Assembly: GCA_965222345.1 (NCBI GenBank)
Contig: CBDCTS010000002.1
Coordinates: forward strand, 310,001-374,000
From: JADFGZ01 sp965222345
GTDB lineage: Bacteria > Acidobacteriota > Terriglobia > 2-12-FULL-54-10
DNA length: 64,000 nucleotides
Reading direction: 5' to 3'
This document shows positions 1 through 7,988 of this stretch, one piece after another. Position 1 is the stretch's first letter, and each line of letters starts with the position of its first letter. Both the position numbers and the translations under genes were made by a program. Below the pieces are notes generated by a model, which did no database searches, was not told the DNA's origin, and saw only the letters and a list, made by a program, of their open reading frames with translations.

Positions 1-53
1 AGCCGTTCCAGGCTTTCCTCGAAGGTCGCTGCAGTATGTTTTTGTTGAGTCAT
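1..53 (-). CDS. xseB: Exodeoxyribonuclease VII small subunit, N-terminal fragment
   Basis: An ATG at 53 on the minus strand opens a frame that runs off the window edge. The 17 visible residues end in TFEESLER, which matches the start of the XseB family, where a short polar leader precedes an F-E-x-[AS]-L-x-x-L helix. XseB is the small subunit of the nuclease that degrades single-stranded DNA to oligonucleotides. The gene follows the homocysteine methyltransferase on the same strand after a 91-base gap. Only the first helix is visible, so another coiled-coil protein is possible. Confidence 0.5.
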   Translation of the reverse strand, partial: MTQQKHTAATFEESLER

Positions 54-144
54 CTCGGTTCGCTTTCCCGTTTCCATTGCCGCCTACGGGTTGTGGCTAG
101 CTTAGAAGTCAACGCTGACAGGGCCGGGAGCGTGGGTGGCCTGT

Positions 145-1101
145 TCATCCGGTTTGCCCAGCACGTTCAGCACCTTCACAATCGTGCCGTAGCGGCACTG
201 TAATTTTTGGCCGGGAAATCTCTAGGGCGCTCACAGCGTCCCGAATCGCCCGAATATGGTCCGGCGTGGTCCCGCAGCATCCGCCCAGCAACTTGACGCC
301 GCTCTGGATGAAGCGTCTGGCATAGCTGGCCATGTACTCAGGGGAACAGTGATAAATGTTGCGTCCTCCCACGTTGACCGGCAGGCCGGCATTCGGTTGC
401 GCGGCGCAGGGGAGGTTGTCGGACAGGGGCATTCGCTGAATCGTATCAAGCATAATCTTGGGGCCGAGGCTACAATTGCAGCCGATTCCGTCGGCTCCCC
501 ACTCGATCAGCTTTTCGGTGAACTTCTCCGGGCTTGTTCCGGAGAGCATATTCCCGTCATTATCAATGGTGACCTGCGCAATCACCGGCAAGTCACAGAC
601 GCGCTTGGCTGCCGCGATCGCCTCGCGGACTTCGTTCAAGTCGTAGAAGGTTTCCAAAAGGATGAGGTCCGCGCCTGCTTCCGCCAGGACATGGATTTGT
701 TCCTGAAAAGTTTCCGCAGCTTTTTCTGCACTGCAGGGTCCCAGCGGTTCCAGACGAACTCCCAGGGGACCAACGGCGCCGGCAATCAGGGCTGCATTGC
801 CGCTGCTCTGCCGGGCAAGCCGCACGCCCGCCTGATTAATCTCCCGGCAATGATCGCCCAGACCGTAGGGTCCCAGACGAAAGGCATTGGCGCCAAAGGT
901 GTTGGTCTCCAATATCTCTGCGCCAGCCTCCACGTAAGCCTCGTGCACTTCCTTTACAAGAGAAGGCATGGAGAGATTCAGTTCCTCCAAGCAGCGGTTG
1001 CTGAAGACTCCTTTGGAATAAAGCATGGTGCCCATGGCGCCATCACACACGAACACCCTCTCTTGTAACTCTTCCAAAAATTGACTGGAGCGTTTTTTCA
1101 T
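145..1101 (-). CDS. Homocysteine S-methyltransferase (single-domain)
   Basis: Transfers a methyl group to homocysteine to make methionine. The 318-residue protein is a complete homocysteine-binding TIM barrel: the N-terminal DGAMGTML and ETNTFGAN motifs, a central GCNCS with the first zinc-binding cysteine, and a C-terminal GGCCGTTP with the other two. It corresponds to the N-terminal module of cobalamin-dependent MetH or of the Bacillus YitJ fusion, but nothing is fused to it. It lies 67 bases downstream of metF on the same strand, so the two probably form one methyl-transfer operon. No cobalamin-binding module is present in the window, so the direct methyl donor cannot be told from the sequence. 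The last 15 or so residues are polar and look like a family-specific tail. Confidence 0.88.
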   Translation of the reverse strand: MKKRSSQFLEELQERVFVCDGAMGTMLYSKGVFSNRCLEELNLSMPSLVKEVHEAYVEAGAEILETNTFGANAFRLGPYGLGDHCREINQAGVRLARQSSGNAALIAGAVGPLGVRLEPLGPCSAEKAAETFQEQIHVLAEAGADLILLETFYDLNEVREAIAAAKRVCDLPVIAQVTIDNDGNMLSGTSPEKFTEKLIEWGADGIGCNCSLGPKIMLDTIQRMPLSDNLPCAAQPNAGLPVNVGGRNIYHCSPEYMASYARRFIQSGVKLLGGCCGTTPDHIRAIRDAVSALEISRPKITVPLRHDCEGAERAGQTG

Positions 1102-1168
1102 CGAAGTGTGCTACATGGCATCTTAAGCCAATAAACCTAGTTTCACGGCCACAGGCTGTGATGTAACC

Positions 1169-2068
1169 TCACTGCAAGTGGTACAAATAATCGGCCTGGT
1201 TAGTCCTAAGCACCCGCAGGTGCTCCAAGATTTCTTGTGTCGCGCGGGATTTATTGAGCGTATAAAAGTGGATGCCGGGGGCGCCTTTACGGAGCAAATC
1301 CTCGCACTGTTGCTCGGCGTGCCGGATGCCGATGCGCGTCACGGCTTCCAAATCCGTCCGGACTTCTTCAAGCTCCTTCTTCAGCGCCCCGGGGATCGTG
1401 GCGCCGCAAAGTGTGGAGAATCGCTGGATCTGAGCATAATTTGTGATGGGCATGATGCCTGGGGTGATAGGGACTTTGATTCCTAAGGCGCGTGCCTTGG
1501 CGACAAAGTCGGCGTAATAGGCATTTTCGAAGAAAAGCTGCGTGATGACGAACGACGCCCCAGCATTCACCTTGCGCTTCAGGTAACGGAGGTCTTCTTC
1601 AAAAGTCTTCGCTTCGATGTGTTTTTCCGGGTATCCGGCCACGGCAATGCAGAACCCCATCTTCGCCGCTTCTTCAACCAGTTCGTTAGCATGCTGAAAG
1701 CCGTCCGCTTCCGCCTGAAACGTGCTCTGACCTTTCGGCGGGTCGCCACGCAGAGCGATGACATTTTCAATCCCGCAGTCAGCCAGCTTGCTCAGGACCT
1801 CCCGGACCTCATTTTTGGAGTGGCCCACGCACGTGAGATGGGCCATAGTTTCAATGCCGACATCATGTTTGATCCGTGCGACCAGCTCAAGCGTTTTAGC
1901 CCGCGTGCTGCCTCCGGCGCCGTACGTGACAGAGACAAAATCAGGTTCGAGGCCCTTCAGGTGGATGACGGTCTCAAAAAGTTTAGTAGATGCCGCTTCG
2001 TCTTTAGGCGGAAAGAATTCGAAGGAGAAAAGCGGCCGTCCGGTGGCCAGCATCTGAGAAATTTTCAT
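1169..2068 (-). CDS. metF: 5,10-methylenetetrahydrofolate reductase
   Basis: Reduces methylene-tetrahydrofolate to methyl-tetrahydrofolate using FAD, supplying methyl groups for methionine. The 299-residue product has the family length and the diagnostic FEFFPPK near residue 16 with the active-site glutamate, VSVTYGAGGSTR, LTCVGHS, ALRGDPP and the VNAGASFVITQLFF segment. It is the upstream gene of a two-gene unit with the homocysteine methyltransferase. The 218 bases upstream show no SAM riboswitch that I can recognise. Confidence 0.95.
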   Translation of the reverse strand: MKISQMLATGRPLFSFEFFPPKDEAASTKLFETVIHLKGLEPDFVSVTYGAGGSTRAKTLELVARIKHDVGIETMAHLTCVGHSKNEVREVLSKLADCGIENVIALRGDPPKGQSTFQAEADGFQHANELVEEAAKMGFCIAVAGYPEKHIEAKTFEEDLRYLKRKVNAGASFVITQLFFENAYYADFVAKARALGIKVPITPGIMPITNYAQIQRFSTLCGATIPGALKKELEEVRTDLEAVTRIGIRHAEQQCEDLLRKGAPGIHFYTLNKSRATQEILEHLRVLRTNQADYLYHLQ

Positions 2069-2286
2069 TGTCTAGCCGGAATTTCTTTTTCAACTCCCAA
2101 CAGTTCCATACTATATGTTCCTGGGGCGATTTTACCGTATCTTTCAACAACCCCATAATCGCAAGATAGAGTTGTGGCCGCTTGCAAGATATAGCACGGC
2201 AGAGGCGTGGTTGAATCCCATGCGGCGCTTGCCTGCATGCAGGATATCCTTTCCAATGAGATGCTCAGGCTTCCGTCGAAAGAACG

Positions 2287-3621
2287 CTAGGGTTTGGCAA
2301 CGAGTGGCCGGAAGCGACGCGACTTCATCTCCGCACGGGGCAGGGAACCCGGCGGCATGAATTGTAATCTCGGACGCAAATTCAGCCGCATTTGCATTTC
2401 GGAAACGATCCGGTTCCCCAGCGATTGCTGCTGGTCTTCCTGCAGGTTGTCTGTTTCCAGACGCAGCAACAGCTCATCCATTTCCCGGTCTCTCAGCACC
2501 TCGCCTTGAAATTCAACCACCTCGGGAAAGATCCGCAGGATGTTTTCAATCGCGGAAGGGAATATATTGATGCCGCGAACGGTAATCATGTCATCGGAAC
2601 GGCCCAGGATTCCGCCCTGGAAGAGAGCAAAGGTACGACCGCAGACGCATCGCTGGCGTGTTACGTCCACCAAGTCGCCCGTCCGATAACGAATCAGCGG
2701 GGAACCGACACGTCCCAGGTTCGTCAGGACGACTTCACCCCGCTGGCCATCTGCGACGGGTTCGCCGGTCTCCGGGTCGATCACCTCCAAAATAAACTCG
2801 CTCTCATTAATGTGCGGCCCGAGTTGATGCTGGCATTCATACCCGGTGCCGCCGATTTCGGTCAGTCCGCAGTGGTCGTAGGCTTTGGCGCCCCACAGTT
2901 GTTCGATCCGGCGGCGGGTTGAGGGGATTCCGGCTCCTGGCTCTCCGGCATGGATGGTTATGCGAATTCCCAGGTTGGAGCTGTCGATCCCCATATTGCG
3001 CGCCACCTCCGCCAACCGCAGCGCATAGGTCGGCGTCGAGAGAAGAACCGTGGGGTGGTTGTCGCGGATGGCGGCGACCCGCTGCTCGGTAGTCTGCCCG
3101 CCGCCGGTGATGGCGAGGCAGCCCAGTTGCTGGGCGGCCTCAAAGCCTCCCCAGAATCCGAGAAAGGGGCCAAAAGAAAAGGCCACAAAGATGCGGTCGC
3201 CGCTCTGAACTCCCGCGCCACAGAGCACGAACTTCCATTGGTTGACAAATGATTGATAACCCTCCGGCGTGTCCAGCCAGCGCATGGGCACGCCGGTAGT
3301 CCCGGAGGTTTGGTGCAGCCGGGTGTAGGCTTCAAGCGGAAAGGTCAGGTTGGTGCCGAAAGGCGGATGAGCCGCCTGATCGGCAACCATCTCGGCCTTG
3401 GTCGTGAAGGGAATTTTGGAAAGCCGGCTCAGGGGCAGCGGTTTGTGAATTCCGGCGGCTTGCAGTTTCTGGCGATAGAAAGGGTTACTGTCCAGCACCT
3501 GCTGCAGCATTTTTCGGAACCGGCGTTGTTGCAATTTGCGCAGTTGCTCACGCGGCATGGTTTCGAGCCGTTGGTTATAAAAAGAAGTTTGTTTTTCTTC
3601 CGTCATGCGCTGTGCGTGCAT
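2287..3621 (-). CDS. Phenylacetate-CoA ligase (PaaK) family adenylate-forming enzyme
   Basis: Predicted to activate an aryl or alkyl carboxylic acid with ATP and attach it to coenzyme A. The phosphate-binding loop TSGTTG lies at residues 105-110, followed by the YDHCGLTEIGGTGYEC acyl-adenylate motif and RYRTGDLVDV. A C-terminal lid segment contains GRSDDMITVRGINIFPSAIE, which is typical of PaaK-type ligases rather than acetyl-CoA synthetases. The start at 3621 is chosen because GGAGAAAGG lies just ahead of it; an in-frame ATG at 3723 would add 34 residues that belong to the nuoN remnant region. The substrate is unknown: no other phenylacetate genes are nearby. Confidence 0.85.
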   Translation of the reverse strand: MHAQRMTEEKQTSFYNQRLETMPREQLRKLQQRRFRKMLQQVLDSNPFYRQKLQAAGIHKPLPLSRLSKIPFTTKAEMVADQAAHPPFGTNLTFPLEAYTRLHQTSGTTGVPMRWLDTPEGYQSFVNQWKFVLCGAGVQSGDRIFVAFSFGPFLGFWGGFEAAQQLGCLAITGGGQTTEQRVAAIRDNHPTVLLSTPTYALRLAEVARNMGIDSSNLGIRITIHAGEPGAGIPSTRRRIEQLWGAKAYDHCGLTEIGGTGYECQHQLGPHINESEFILEVIDPETGEPVADGQRGEVVLTNLGRVGSPLIRYRTGDLVDVTRQRCVCGRTFALFQGGILGRSDDMITVRGINIFPSAIENILRIFPEVVEFQGEVLRDREMDELLLRLETDNLQEDQQQSLGNRIVSEMQMRLNLRPRLQFMPPGSLPRAEMKSRRFRPLVAKP

Positions 3622-3667
3622 CGTCAGCCTTTCTCCGGAGAGCGGGAAAATTTGCTCGATTCCAAGA

Positions 3668-4075
3668 TTACAGGGTGCCGCTTCCCAAGCCTTTCTGAAC
3701 CAGGGCAGGCGCCAGGAATGCAAAATTCATCACAGGGTCCGGGAACAGCCCCAGAAGGAAAGTTGCTGCCGTGCCGAGTGTCAGAACCAGCCTCACGACC
3801 GGACACACCGCTTTCATGCGGACCTGCCCTGCAGGGTCATGCAGCTACATGAAGACAATAACCCGCAAGCAATAGTAGGCCACGATGGCGCTGTTGAGCA
3901 ATCCCAATAAGGTCAGCCACACTAATCCGGCACGAAGCGCAGCCCGAAATAGGTAAAAATTCCCTCAAAATACGCCGGTCAGTGGGATTCTAATAAAGGA
4001 TAGCAGAAATACGGTCAGGCTGGCTGCCAGCAGCATCAGGATCGGAATGTAGCTTTGGATGCAGTAGTTTCGGAA
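3668..4075 (-). pseudogene. nuoN: Decayed C-terminal part of NADH-quinone oxidoreductase subunit N
   Basis: Reading the minus strand in one frame gives a clear NuoN C-terminus: a TVFLLSFIRIPLTGVF segment, a TGA stop, then GNFYLFRAALRAGLVW and LLNSAIVAYYCLRVIVFM, a TAG stop, then TLGTAATFLLGLFPDPVMNFA and a TAA at 3668-3670. This follows the NuoN order LLSLxGIPPTAGFxGKFYLF, then the lone-helix region, then GxFPxP. The frame is never lost; only two in-frame stops and substitutions (GIPP to RIPL) interrupt it. The N-terminal two thirds are missing. It is therefore a recognisable remnant of a proton-pumping membrane subunit of complex I. Confidence 0.8.
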
Positions 4076-4085
4076 TGAATCAGAA

Positions 4086-4094
4086 TGCTATAAT
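4086..4094 (+). promoter_or_regulatory. Candidate extended -10 promoter element
   Basis: TGCTATAAT matches the extended -10 consensus TGnTATAAT exactly and points toward the small ORF at 4221 and thiS at 4413. No convincing -35 hexamer lies 16-18 bases upstream, which fits extended -10 promoters. It sits at the broken edge of the nuoN remnant. This is a motif match only. Confidence 0.35.
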
Positions 4095-4220
4095 CGCACA
4101 AGGGCGAGGCGGTGAGGCGGTCGTGAATATCTGGATCGGGGGCGGGAGATGTCAAACGTTTTCACCCGAAGTGTTTATGCCGCTGCTTCCCGCCGGATAT
4201 TTGGAAGATGATAGGAAAAG

Positions 4221-4337
4221 ATGATTTTCAGATTCAACAACGCCGTTCCCGGAAAAGTCGCAATCTATCACGTCCAGACGGAAGGCCGGGGACGGGCAAA
4301 TTCCGTCATCAACTCCATCGTTGAAGTCGAAGGCTAA
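4221..4337 (+). CDS. Small ORF of 38 codons, function unknown
   Basis: An ATG preceded by AGGAAAAG opens a 38-codon frame ending at TAA 4337. The peptide begins MIFRFNNAVPGKV and ends INSIVEVEG, with a mixed polar composition and no membrane segment or cysteines. It lies between the nuoN remnant and thiS, downstream of a good extended -10 element. I do not recognise a family. It may be a real small protein, the tail of a decayed gene, or chance. Confidence 0.25.
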   Translation: MIFRFNNAVPGKVAIYHVQTEGRGRANSVINSIVEVEG

Positions 4338-4412
4338 TGTTGTTGACCGGGTGTGAACACCCTATGTTCCGCAGAAAGCACCCCTCTGCTGTTGCGCTGG
4401 AGGAGCCGGAAA

Positions 4413-4616
4413 ATGATTGAAATTGTGATCAACGGCAAGTCCCGTCAAGTTTCACAACAAACCAGCTTGCAAGAACTCTTGCGCTCTTTAGAGCTCAAAG
4501 GAGACCGCGTAGCGGTGGAGTTGAACCGAAAACTGGTGAGACGTGAAGACTGGGAACAGGTCCGCCTCTGCCATAACGATCGTCTGGAGATTGTCCACTT
4601 TGTGGGTGGAGGTTAG
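4413..4616 (+). CDS. thiS: Sulfur carrier protein ThiS
   Basis: Ubiquitin-fold sulfur carrier that, as a C-terminal thiocarboxylate, delivers sulfur for the thiamine thiazole ring. The 67-residue product matches ThiS (66 residues in E. coli). It starts MIEIVINGKSRQV, has the VAVELNRKLVRREDW core and ends in VGGG, giving the required terminal Gly-Gly. The start at 4413 is preferred over an in-frame upstream one because GGAGG lies nine bases ahead. No thiG or thiH follows, so thiS is an orphan here; thiC lies about 57 kb away in this window. Confidence 0.88.
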   Translation: MIEIVINGKSRQVSQQTSLQELLRSLELKGDRVAVELNRKLVRREDWEQVRLCHNDRLEIVHFVGGG

Positions 4617-4715
4617 CTCTCCGAAACAGGCGTGTCGTCACTCCTGCAAGGCCCCGGTACAACAGCTTAATTTGGGAAGCGAATGTGAACTTCCGCCTGC
4701 CGGATACCAGGGCAG

Positions 4716-5366
4716 TTACGGGTTGAGCTGGTTTAGCAGGTGGCCCAGTTTTTCTTGTTTGGTTTTCAGGTAACGCGCGCTGGATTGTTGAGGGGCCACC
4801 TCAAGCGGCACGCGTTCGTGAATCCGGACCCCGGCGTTCTCCAGCGCTTGCAGCTTGGCAGGGTTGTTGGAGAGTAAACGGACGGACTGCACCTGGAAGT
4901 ATTGCAAGATGCCGGCGGCTAGTGTGTAGTGGCGGAGGTCGGCGGCGAAACCAAGCTGGCGATTGGCCTCGACCGTATCCACGCCTTGGTCTTGCAGTTC
5001 GTAAGCCTGCAGCTTGCTCATCAAGCCGATGCCGCGTCCTTCCTGTGCTTCGTATATGACAAAGCCGTATGGGCTGGCTCCCACCAGTTTCAGGGCCGTC
5101 TCCAGCTGGTCCCGACAGTCGCAACGAAGAGACCCAAACACATCTCCGGTTAGGCATTGCGAATGAATGCGGACCAGGGGGATTTCGCCCTGCCGGGGCT
5201 CTCCCTTCACCAGTACTACGGCGGTCTCCGGCGCCTTGCCACCCACTAAACGAAAACCACAAAGACGGAACTGGCCGAAAAGGGAAGGGAAGTCCGCTTC
5301 GGCAACTTTCTCCACCTCAATGTTCACGGAAGGAGTTTTGTTATCTGGCTTCACAGTTTCTATCAA
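4716..5366 (-). CDS. ribA: GTP cyclohydrolase II
   Basis: Opens the GTP ring to start riboflavin synthesis. The 216-residue protein has the zinc ligands Cys71, Cys82 and Cys84 in HSQCLTGDVFGSLRCDC, the catalytic EAQEGRGIGLMSKLQAY segment, the DTVEANRQLGF loop and the LLSNNPAKLQAL motif. It is the stand-alone form; the usual fusion partner RibB (DHBP synthase) is absent from the window. Its start codon lies only 17 bases from the divergent histidine kinase start, so the promoter region must be very short or overlap coding sequence. Confidence 0.95.
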   Translation of the reverse strand: MIETVKPDNKTPSVNIEVEKVAEADFPSLFGQFRLCGFRLVGGKAPETAVVLVKGEPRQGEIPLVRIHSQCLTGDVFGSLRCDCRDQLETALKLVGASPYGFVIYEAQEGRGIGLMSKLQAYELQDQGVDTVEANRQLGFAADLRHYTLAAGILQYFQVQSVRLLSNNPAKLQALENAGVRIHERVPLEVAPQQSSARYLKTKQEKLGHLLNQLNP

Positions 5367-5377
5367 CCTGATTTGTT

Positions 5378-5385
5378 ATTATAAT
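5378..5385. promoter_or_regulatory. Palindromic ATTATAAT between divergent genes
   Basis: This 8-base palindrome reads TATAAT on both strands and sits in the 17-base gap between ribA and the histidine kinase gene. It could act as a -10 element in either direction. If it drives the kinase gene, transcription would begin just inside the ATG at 5384, which would favour a later start codon. If it drives ribA, the leader would be only a few bases long. This is motif-based and unproven. Confidence 0.25.
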
Positions 5386-6766
5386 GGACAACTCAGTTGT
5401 GGACAAGCCAGGTAGCTTCTCGGGCGGGATTTCGGCCGAGAGAGCTTCTTCCCGGTCCGGGAGCTTTACTTTGGACGGCACCAACACAAGAGAGTTTCTC
5501 CTCCTCATCCTTCTGATCAAGATACTGGTAGCGGCCTCCATCGCCAGTATTCTTGCACGATCTTCATATTTCAAGGATTTGCTATTCAAGCCGCAAAAGA
5601 GCTTTCGGGATCATCTGATTTTCGGTTTTTTGCTGGGGTTTCCTTTAGTCATTGGGGGCAGTTTGCGCGTCATCCTGCAGTATCAGGCGCTGGATCTGAG
5701 CCTGGAAGGAGCGGTGCTGGCTGGGGTCCTCTGCGGACATGGCGTGGGCATGCTGGTGGGTGGGCTGGCGGCGCTGCCGCTCCTGCTGAATCAGGAAATT
5801 TTGGCTCCACCGGTGCTGATCACGGCAGGAGCGCTGGGAGGATTCGCACGGCACCTGGCCCTGAATAAAGACGATATCTGGCATTTCTCTCCCTTTATTG
5901 ATTTGAACATCTACCGTTGGTTCCGCAAGCGCTTCGGCTATCCGCGCGGCGACTGGCAAATGTTCTTCTTCCTGCTGCTGATTGTAATGGAGGCAGGCCG
6001 GATCCATCTGGGGCGGGCTTTTCCGGGGAGGCTATTCTACCTACACGACGCGTACCCTCCGGTGCTGATCGCCATCTGCCTGGCCACTATTGCTTCGGTT
6101 GCGATTCCGATGACGATTTGGAAAACCACACGCACGGAGCGTCTGCTGGAGGAGCAAAAGCGGCTGTTGATGCAGGCCCGGCTGGACGCCCTGACGGCAC
6201 AGATCAATCCGCATTTCCTTTTTAATACCCTCAATTCCATCACCTCGCTGGTGCGCTCCAGCCCGGACACAGCCCGCCAGGTAATTATGAAACTTTCCAA
6301 CATCTTGCGCAGGCTGCTGCAAAAGCATGAAAATTTCACCCCGTTGCGAGATGAAATGACCTTTATTGCGGACTATCTGTCGGTTGAGGTGGTGCGCTTC
6401 GGGGAAGAGAAGCTCAAGATCGTCAAGGAGATTGAAGAGCAAACTCTGCCCCTGATGGTTCCCAGCATGCTCTTGCAGCCCATCATCGAGAATGCCATCC
6501 GACACGGTTTAAGCCCTCGGCTGGAGGGCGGAATCATCCACATTCGCAGCTCTCGCCGCAACGGACGCCTGCTGCTGGAAGTCCGCGATAACGGCGTGGG
6601 AATCCCGCAGAAAACGCTCCAGCATATCTACCAGCAGGGAATCGGCATCAGCAATGTCCACGAACGCTTGCGGGTGCTTTATGGCACCGAATTCACCTTC
6701 CAGATCGACAGTTCGCCCGGAGAGGGGACATCGATCCAGATTGGAATTCCTTTGCTACAAAATTGA
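5384..6766 (+). CDS. LytS/YehU-type sensor histidine kinase
   Basis: Membrane sensor kinase of the His_kinase family. Several hydrophobic helices (about residues 38-250) form a LytS-like input domain, followed by a short coiled segment and the phosphoacceptor box AQINPHFLFNTLNS with His277. The ATP-binding half has IIENAIRHGL, LEVRDNGVGIP, GIGISNVHERL and PGEGTSIQI. No LytTR or other response regulator is adjacent. It lies 168 bases upstream of pstS on the same strand, where a phosphate sensor such as PhoR might be expected. An in-frame TTG at 5471 has GGGAG seven bases ahead and would remove a serine-rich leader of 29 residues; it may be the true start. Confidence 0.88.
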   Translation: MDNSVVDKPGSFSGGISAERASSRSGSFTLDGTNTREFLLLILLIKILVAASIASILARSSYFKDLLFKPQKSFRDHLIFGFLLGFPLVIGGSLRVILQYQALDLSLEGAVLAGVLCGHGVGMLVGGLAALPLLLNQEILAPPVLITAGALGGFARHLALNKDDIWHFSPFIDLNIYRWFRKRFGYPRGDWQMFFFLLLIVMEAGRIHLGRAFPGRLFYLHDAYPPVLIAICLATIASVAIPMTIWKTTRTERLLEEQKRLLMQARLDALTAQINPHFLFNTLNSITSLVRSSPDTARQVIMKLSNILRRLLQKHENFTPLRDEMTFIADYLSVEVVRFGEEKLKIVKEIEEQTLPLMVPSMLLQPIIENAIRHGLSPRLEGGIIHIRSSRRNGRLLLEVRDNGVGIPQKTLQHIYQQGIGISNVHERLRVLYGTEFTFQIDSSPGEGTSIQIGIPLLQN

Positions 6767-6934
6767 GCCGCGGCAAGGTTGCCCTAATTATGCATTTATT
6801 TTGCATGATGGGTGAGCTTGGATTGATTATTATCACAGGGCAAATTGTCATGGTACAAAACATACTGTCGGAAAATTTGTTTCTGCTTTCTGCTGGGCTA
6901 TTTGCTATGCCAGGAGGCAATCAAGGAGCGCAAG

Positions 6935-7972
6935 GTGAACCGATACCGGAATAGGAGCTTGAAAAAGATCAGCGTGAGGAAAGGAAGCTTGGCCCTCGTA
7001 GCCTTGCTCTTATGGGCTACAGGCTGCGCCCCCACCGGAGAAAACGGCCAAACAGGATTGGAAGGCGCAGTTCGTGTGGACGGATCAAGCACCGTTTTTC
7101 CCATCACGGAGGCGGTGGCTGAGGAATTCCGGAATGTCGAGCCGCGGGTCCGTGTCACTGCAGGCATTTCCGGAACGGGAGGCGGCTTTCAAAAATTTTC
7201 CACCGGCGAGACGGATATCAATGACGCTTCCCGCCCCATCGCAGCGTCCGAGGCTGCGTTGGCTGCTGAAAACGGCATCGAGTACATTGAACTTCCCGTG
7301 GCGTTTGACGGGCTTTCCGTAATAGTCAACCCGGCGAACGATTTTGTGGACTCGCTCACCGTAGAAGAGCTGAAGCGAATCTGGGAACCAGGCAGCGAAG
7401 TGCGCCACTGGAGCGACGTGCGGAGCGGGTGGCCGGAACGCGAAATCCATCTCTACGGACCCGGCACCGATTCTGGAACCTTTGATTATTTCACACTGGC
7501 GATTGTTGGCCGGGAGGGCGCGATCCGGCCGGACTTCAGCGCCAGCGAAGACGATAACGTGCTGGTGCAGGGAACCGCAGGGGACCGGGATGCGCTCAGC
7601 TTTTTCGGCTATGGCTACTATCTGGAAAACCGTGAGAGACTGAAGCTGGTGCCGATTGACGGCGGCGATGGCCCGGTGATTCCTTCGATGGAGACGATTA
7701 GCGACGGAACCTACCAGCCTCTCTCTCGTCCGATTTTTCTCTACGTCAGCACTGCGGCAGCCGCGCGTCCCGAGGTGGAAGCTTTTGTCCGCTTCTACTT
7801 GTCCAACGCGAGTTTTCTGGTTGGGCAGGTGGGATACGTTCCCTTGCCGGAACAGGTATATGAACTGGTTCGGGAGCGTTTTAAGCAGCGGAAAGTCGGC
7901 TCGGTTTTCGGTGAGCAGTCCTCGCAGGTGAATGTCAGCCTGGAGGCGCTGCTTCAAGGGGAGCAGGAGTAG
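6935..7972 (+). CDS. pstS: Phosphate ABC transporter substrate-binding lipoprotein
   Basis: Periplasmic receptor of the high-affinity phosphate importer. The mature part opens with VDGSSTVFPITEAVAEEF and has SGTGGGFQKF, GPGTDSGTFDYF and a C-terminal YVPLPEQVY, all typical of PstS. The N-terminus is a lipoprotein signal ending ATGC. The GTG at 6935 is chosen because AAGGAG lies just upstream; an in-frame ATG at 6845 would add 30 residues before the signal peptide. It is the first gene of a tight pstSCAB-phoU operon. TTGTCAT (6845) and CTGTCGG (6865) upstream look faintly like Pho-box half sites but have the wrong spacing. Confidence 0.93.
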   Translation: MNRYRNRSLKKISVRKGSLALVALLLWATGCAPTGENGQTGLEGAVRVDGSSTVFPITEAVAEEFRNVEPRVRVTAGISGTGGGFQKFSTGETDINDASRPIAASEAALAAENGIEYIELPVAFDGLSVIVNPANDFVDSLTVEELKRIWEPGSEVRHWSDVRSGWPEREIHLYGPGTDSGTFDYFTLAIVGREGAIRPDFSASEDDNVLVQGTAGDRDALSFFGYGYYLENRERLKLVPIDGGDGPVIPSMETISDGTYQPLSRPIFLYVSTAAAARPEVEAFVRFYLSNASFLVGQVGYVPLPEQVYELVRERFKQRKVGSVFGEQSSQVNVSLEALLQGEQE

Positions 7973-7988
7973 GGAATCGGAGGTTTTT

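Noticed and set aside
2069..2286. SAM riboswitch upstream of metF
   Set aside because: I looked for the conserved SAM-I core and found nothing like it.
6845..6871. Pho box upstream of pstS
   Set aside because: TTGTCAT and CTGTCGG are 20 bases apart instead of 11 or 22, and lie within what would be the transcript leader. Too weak to call.
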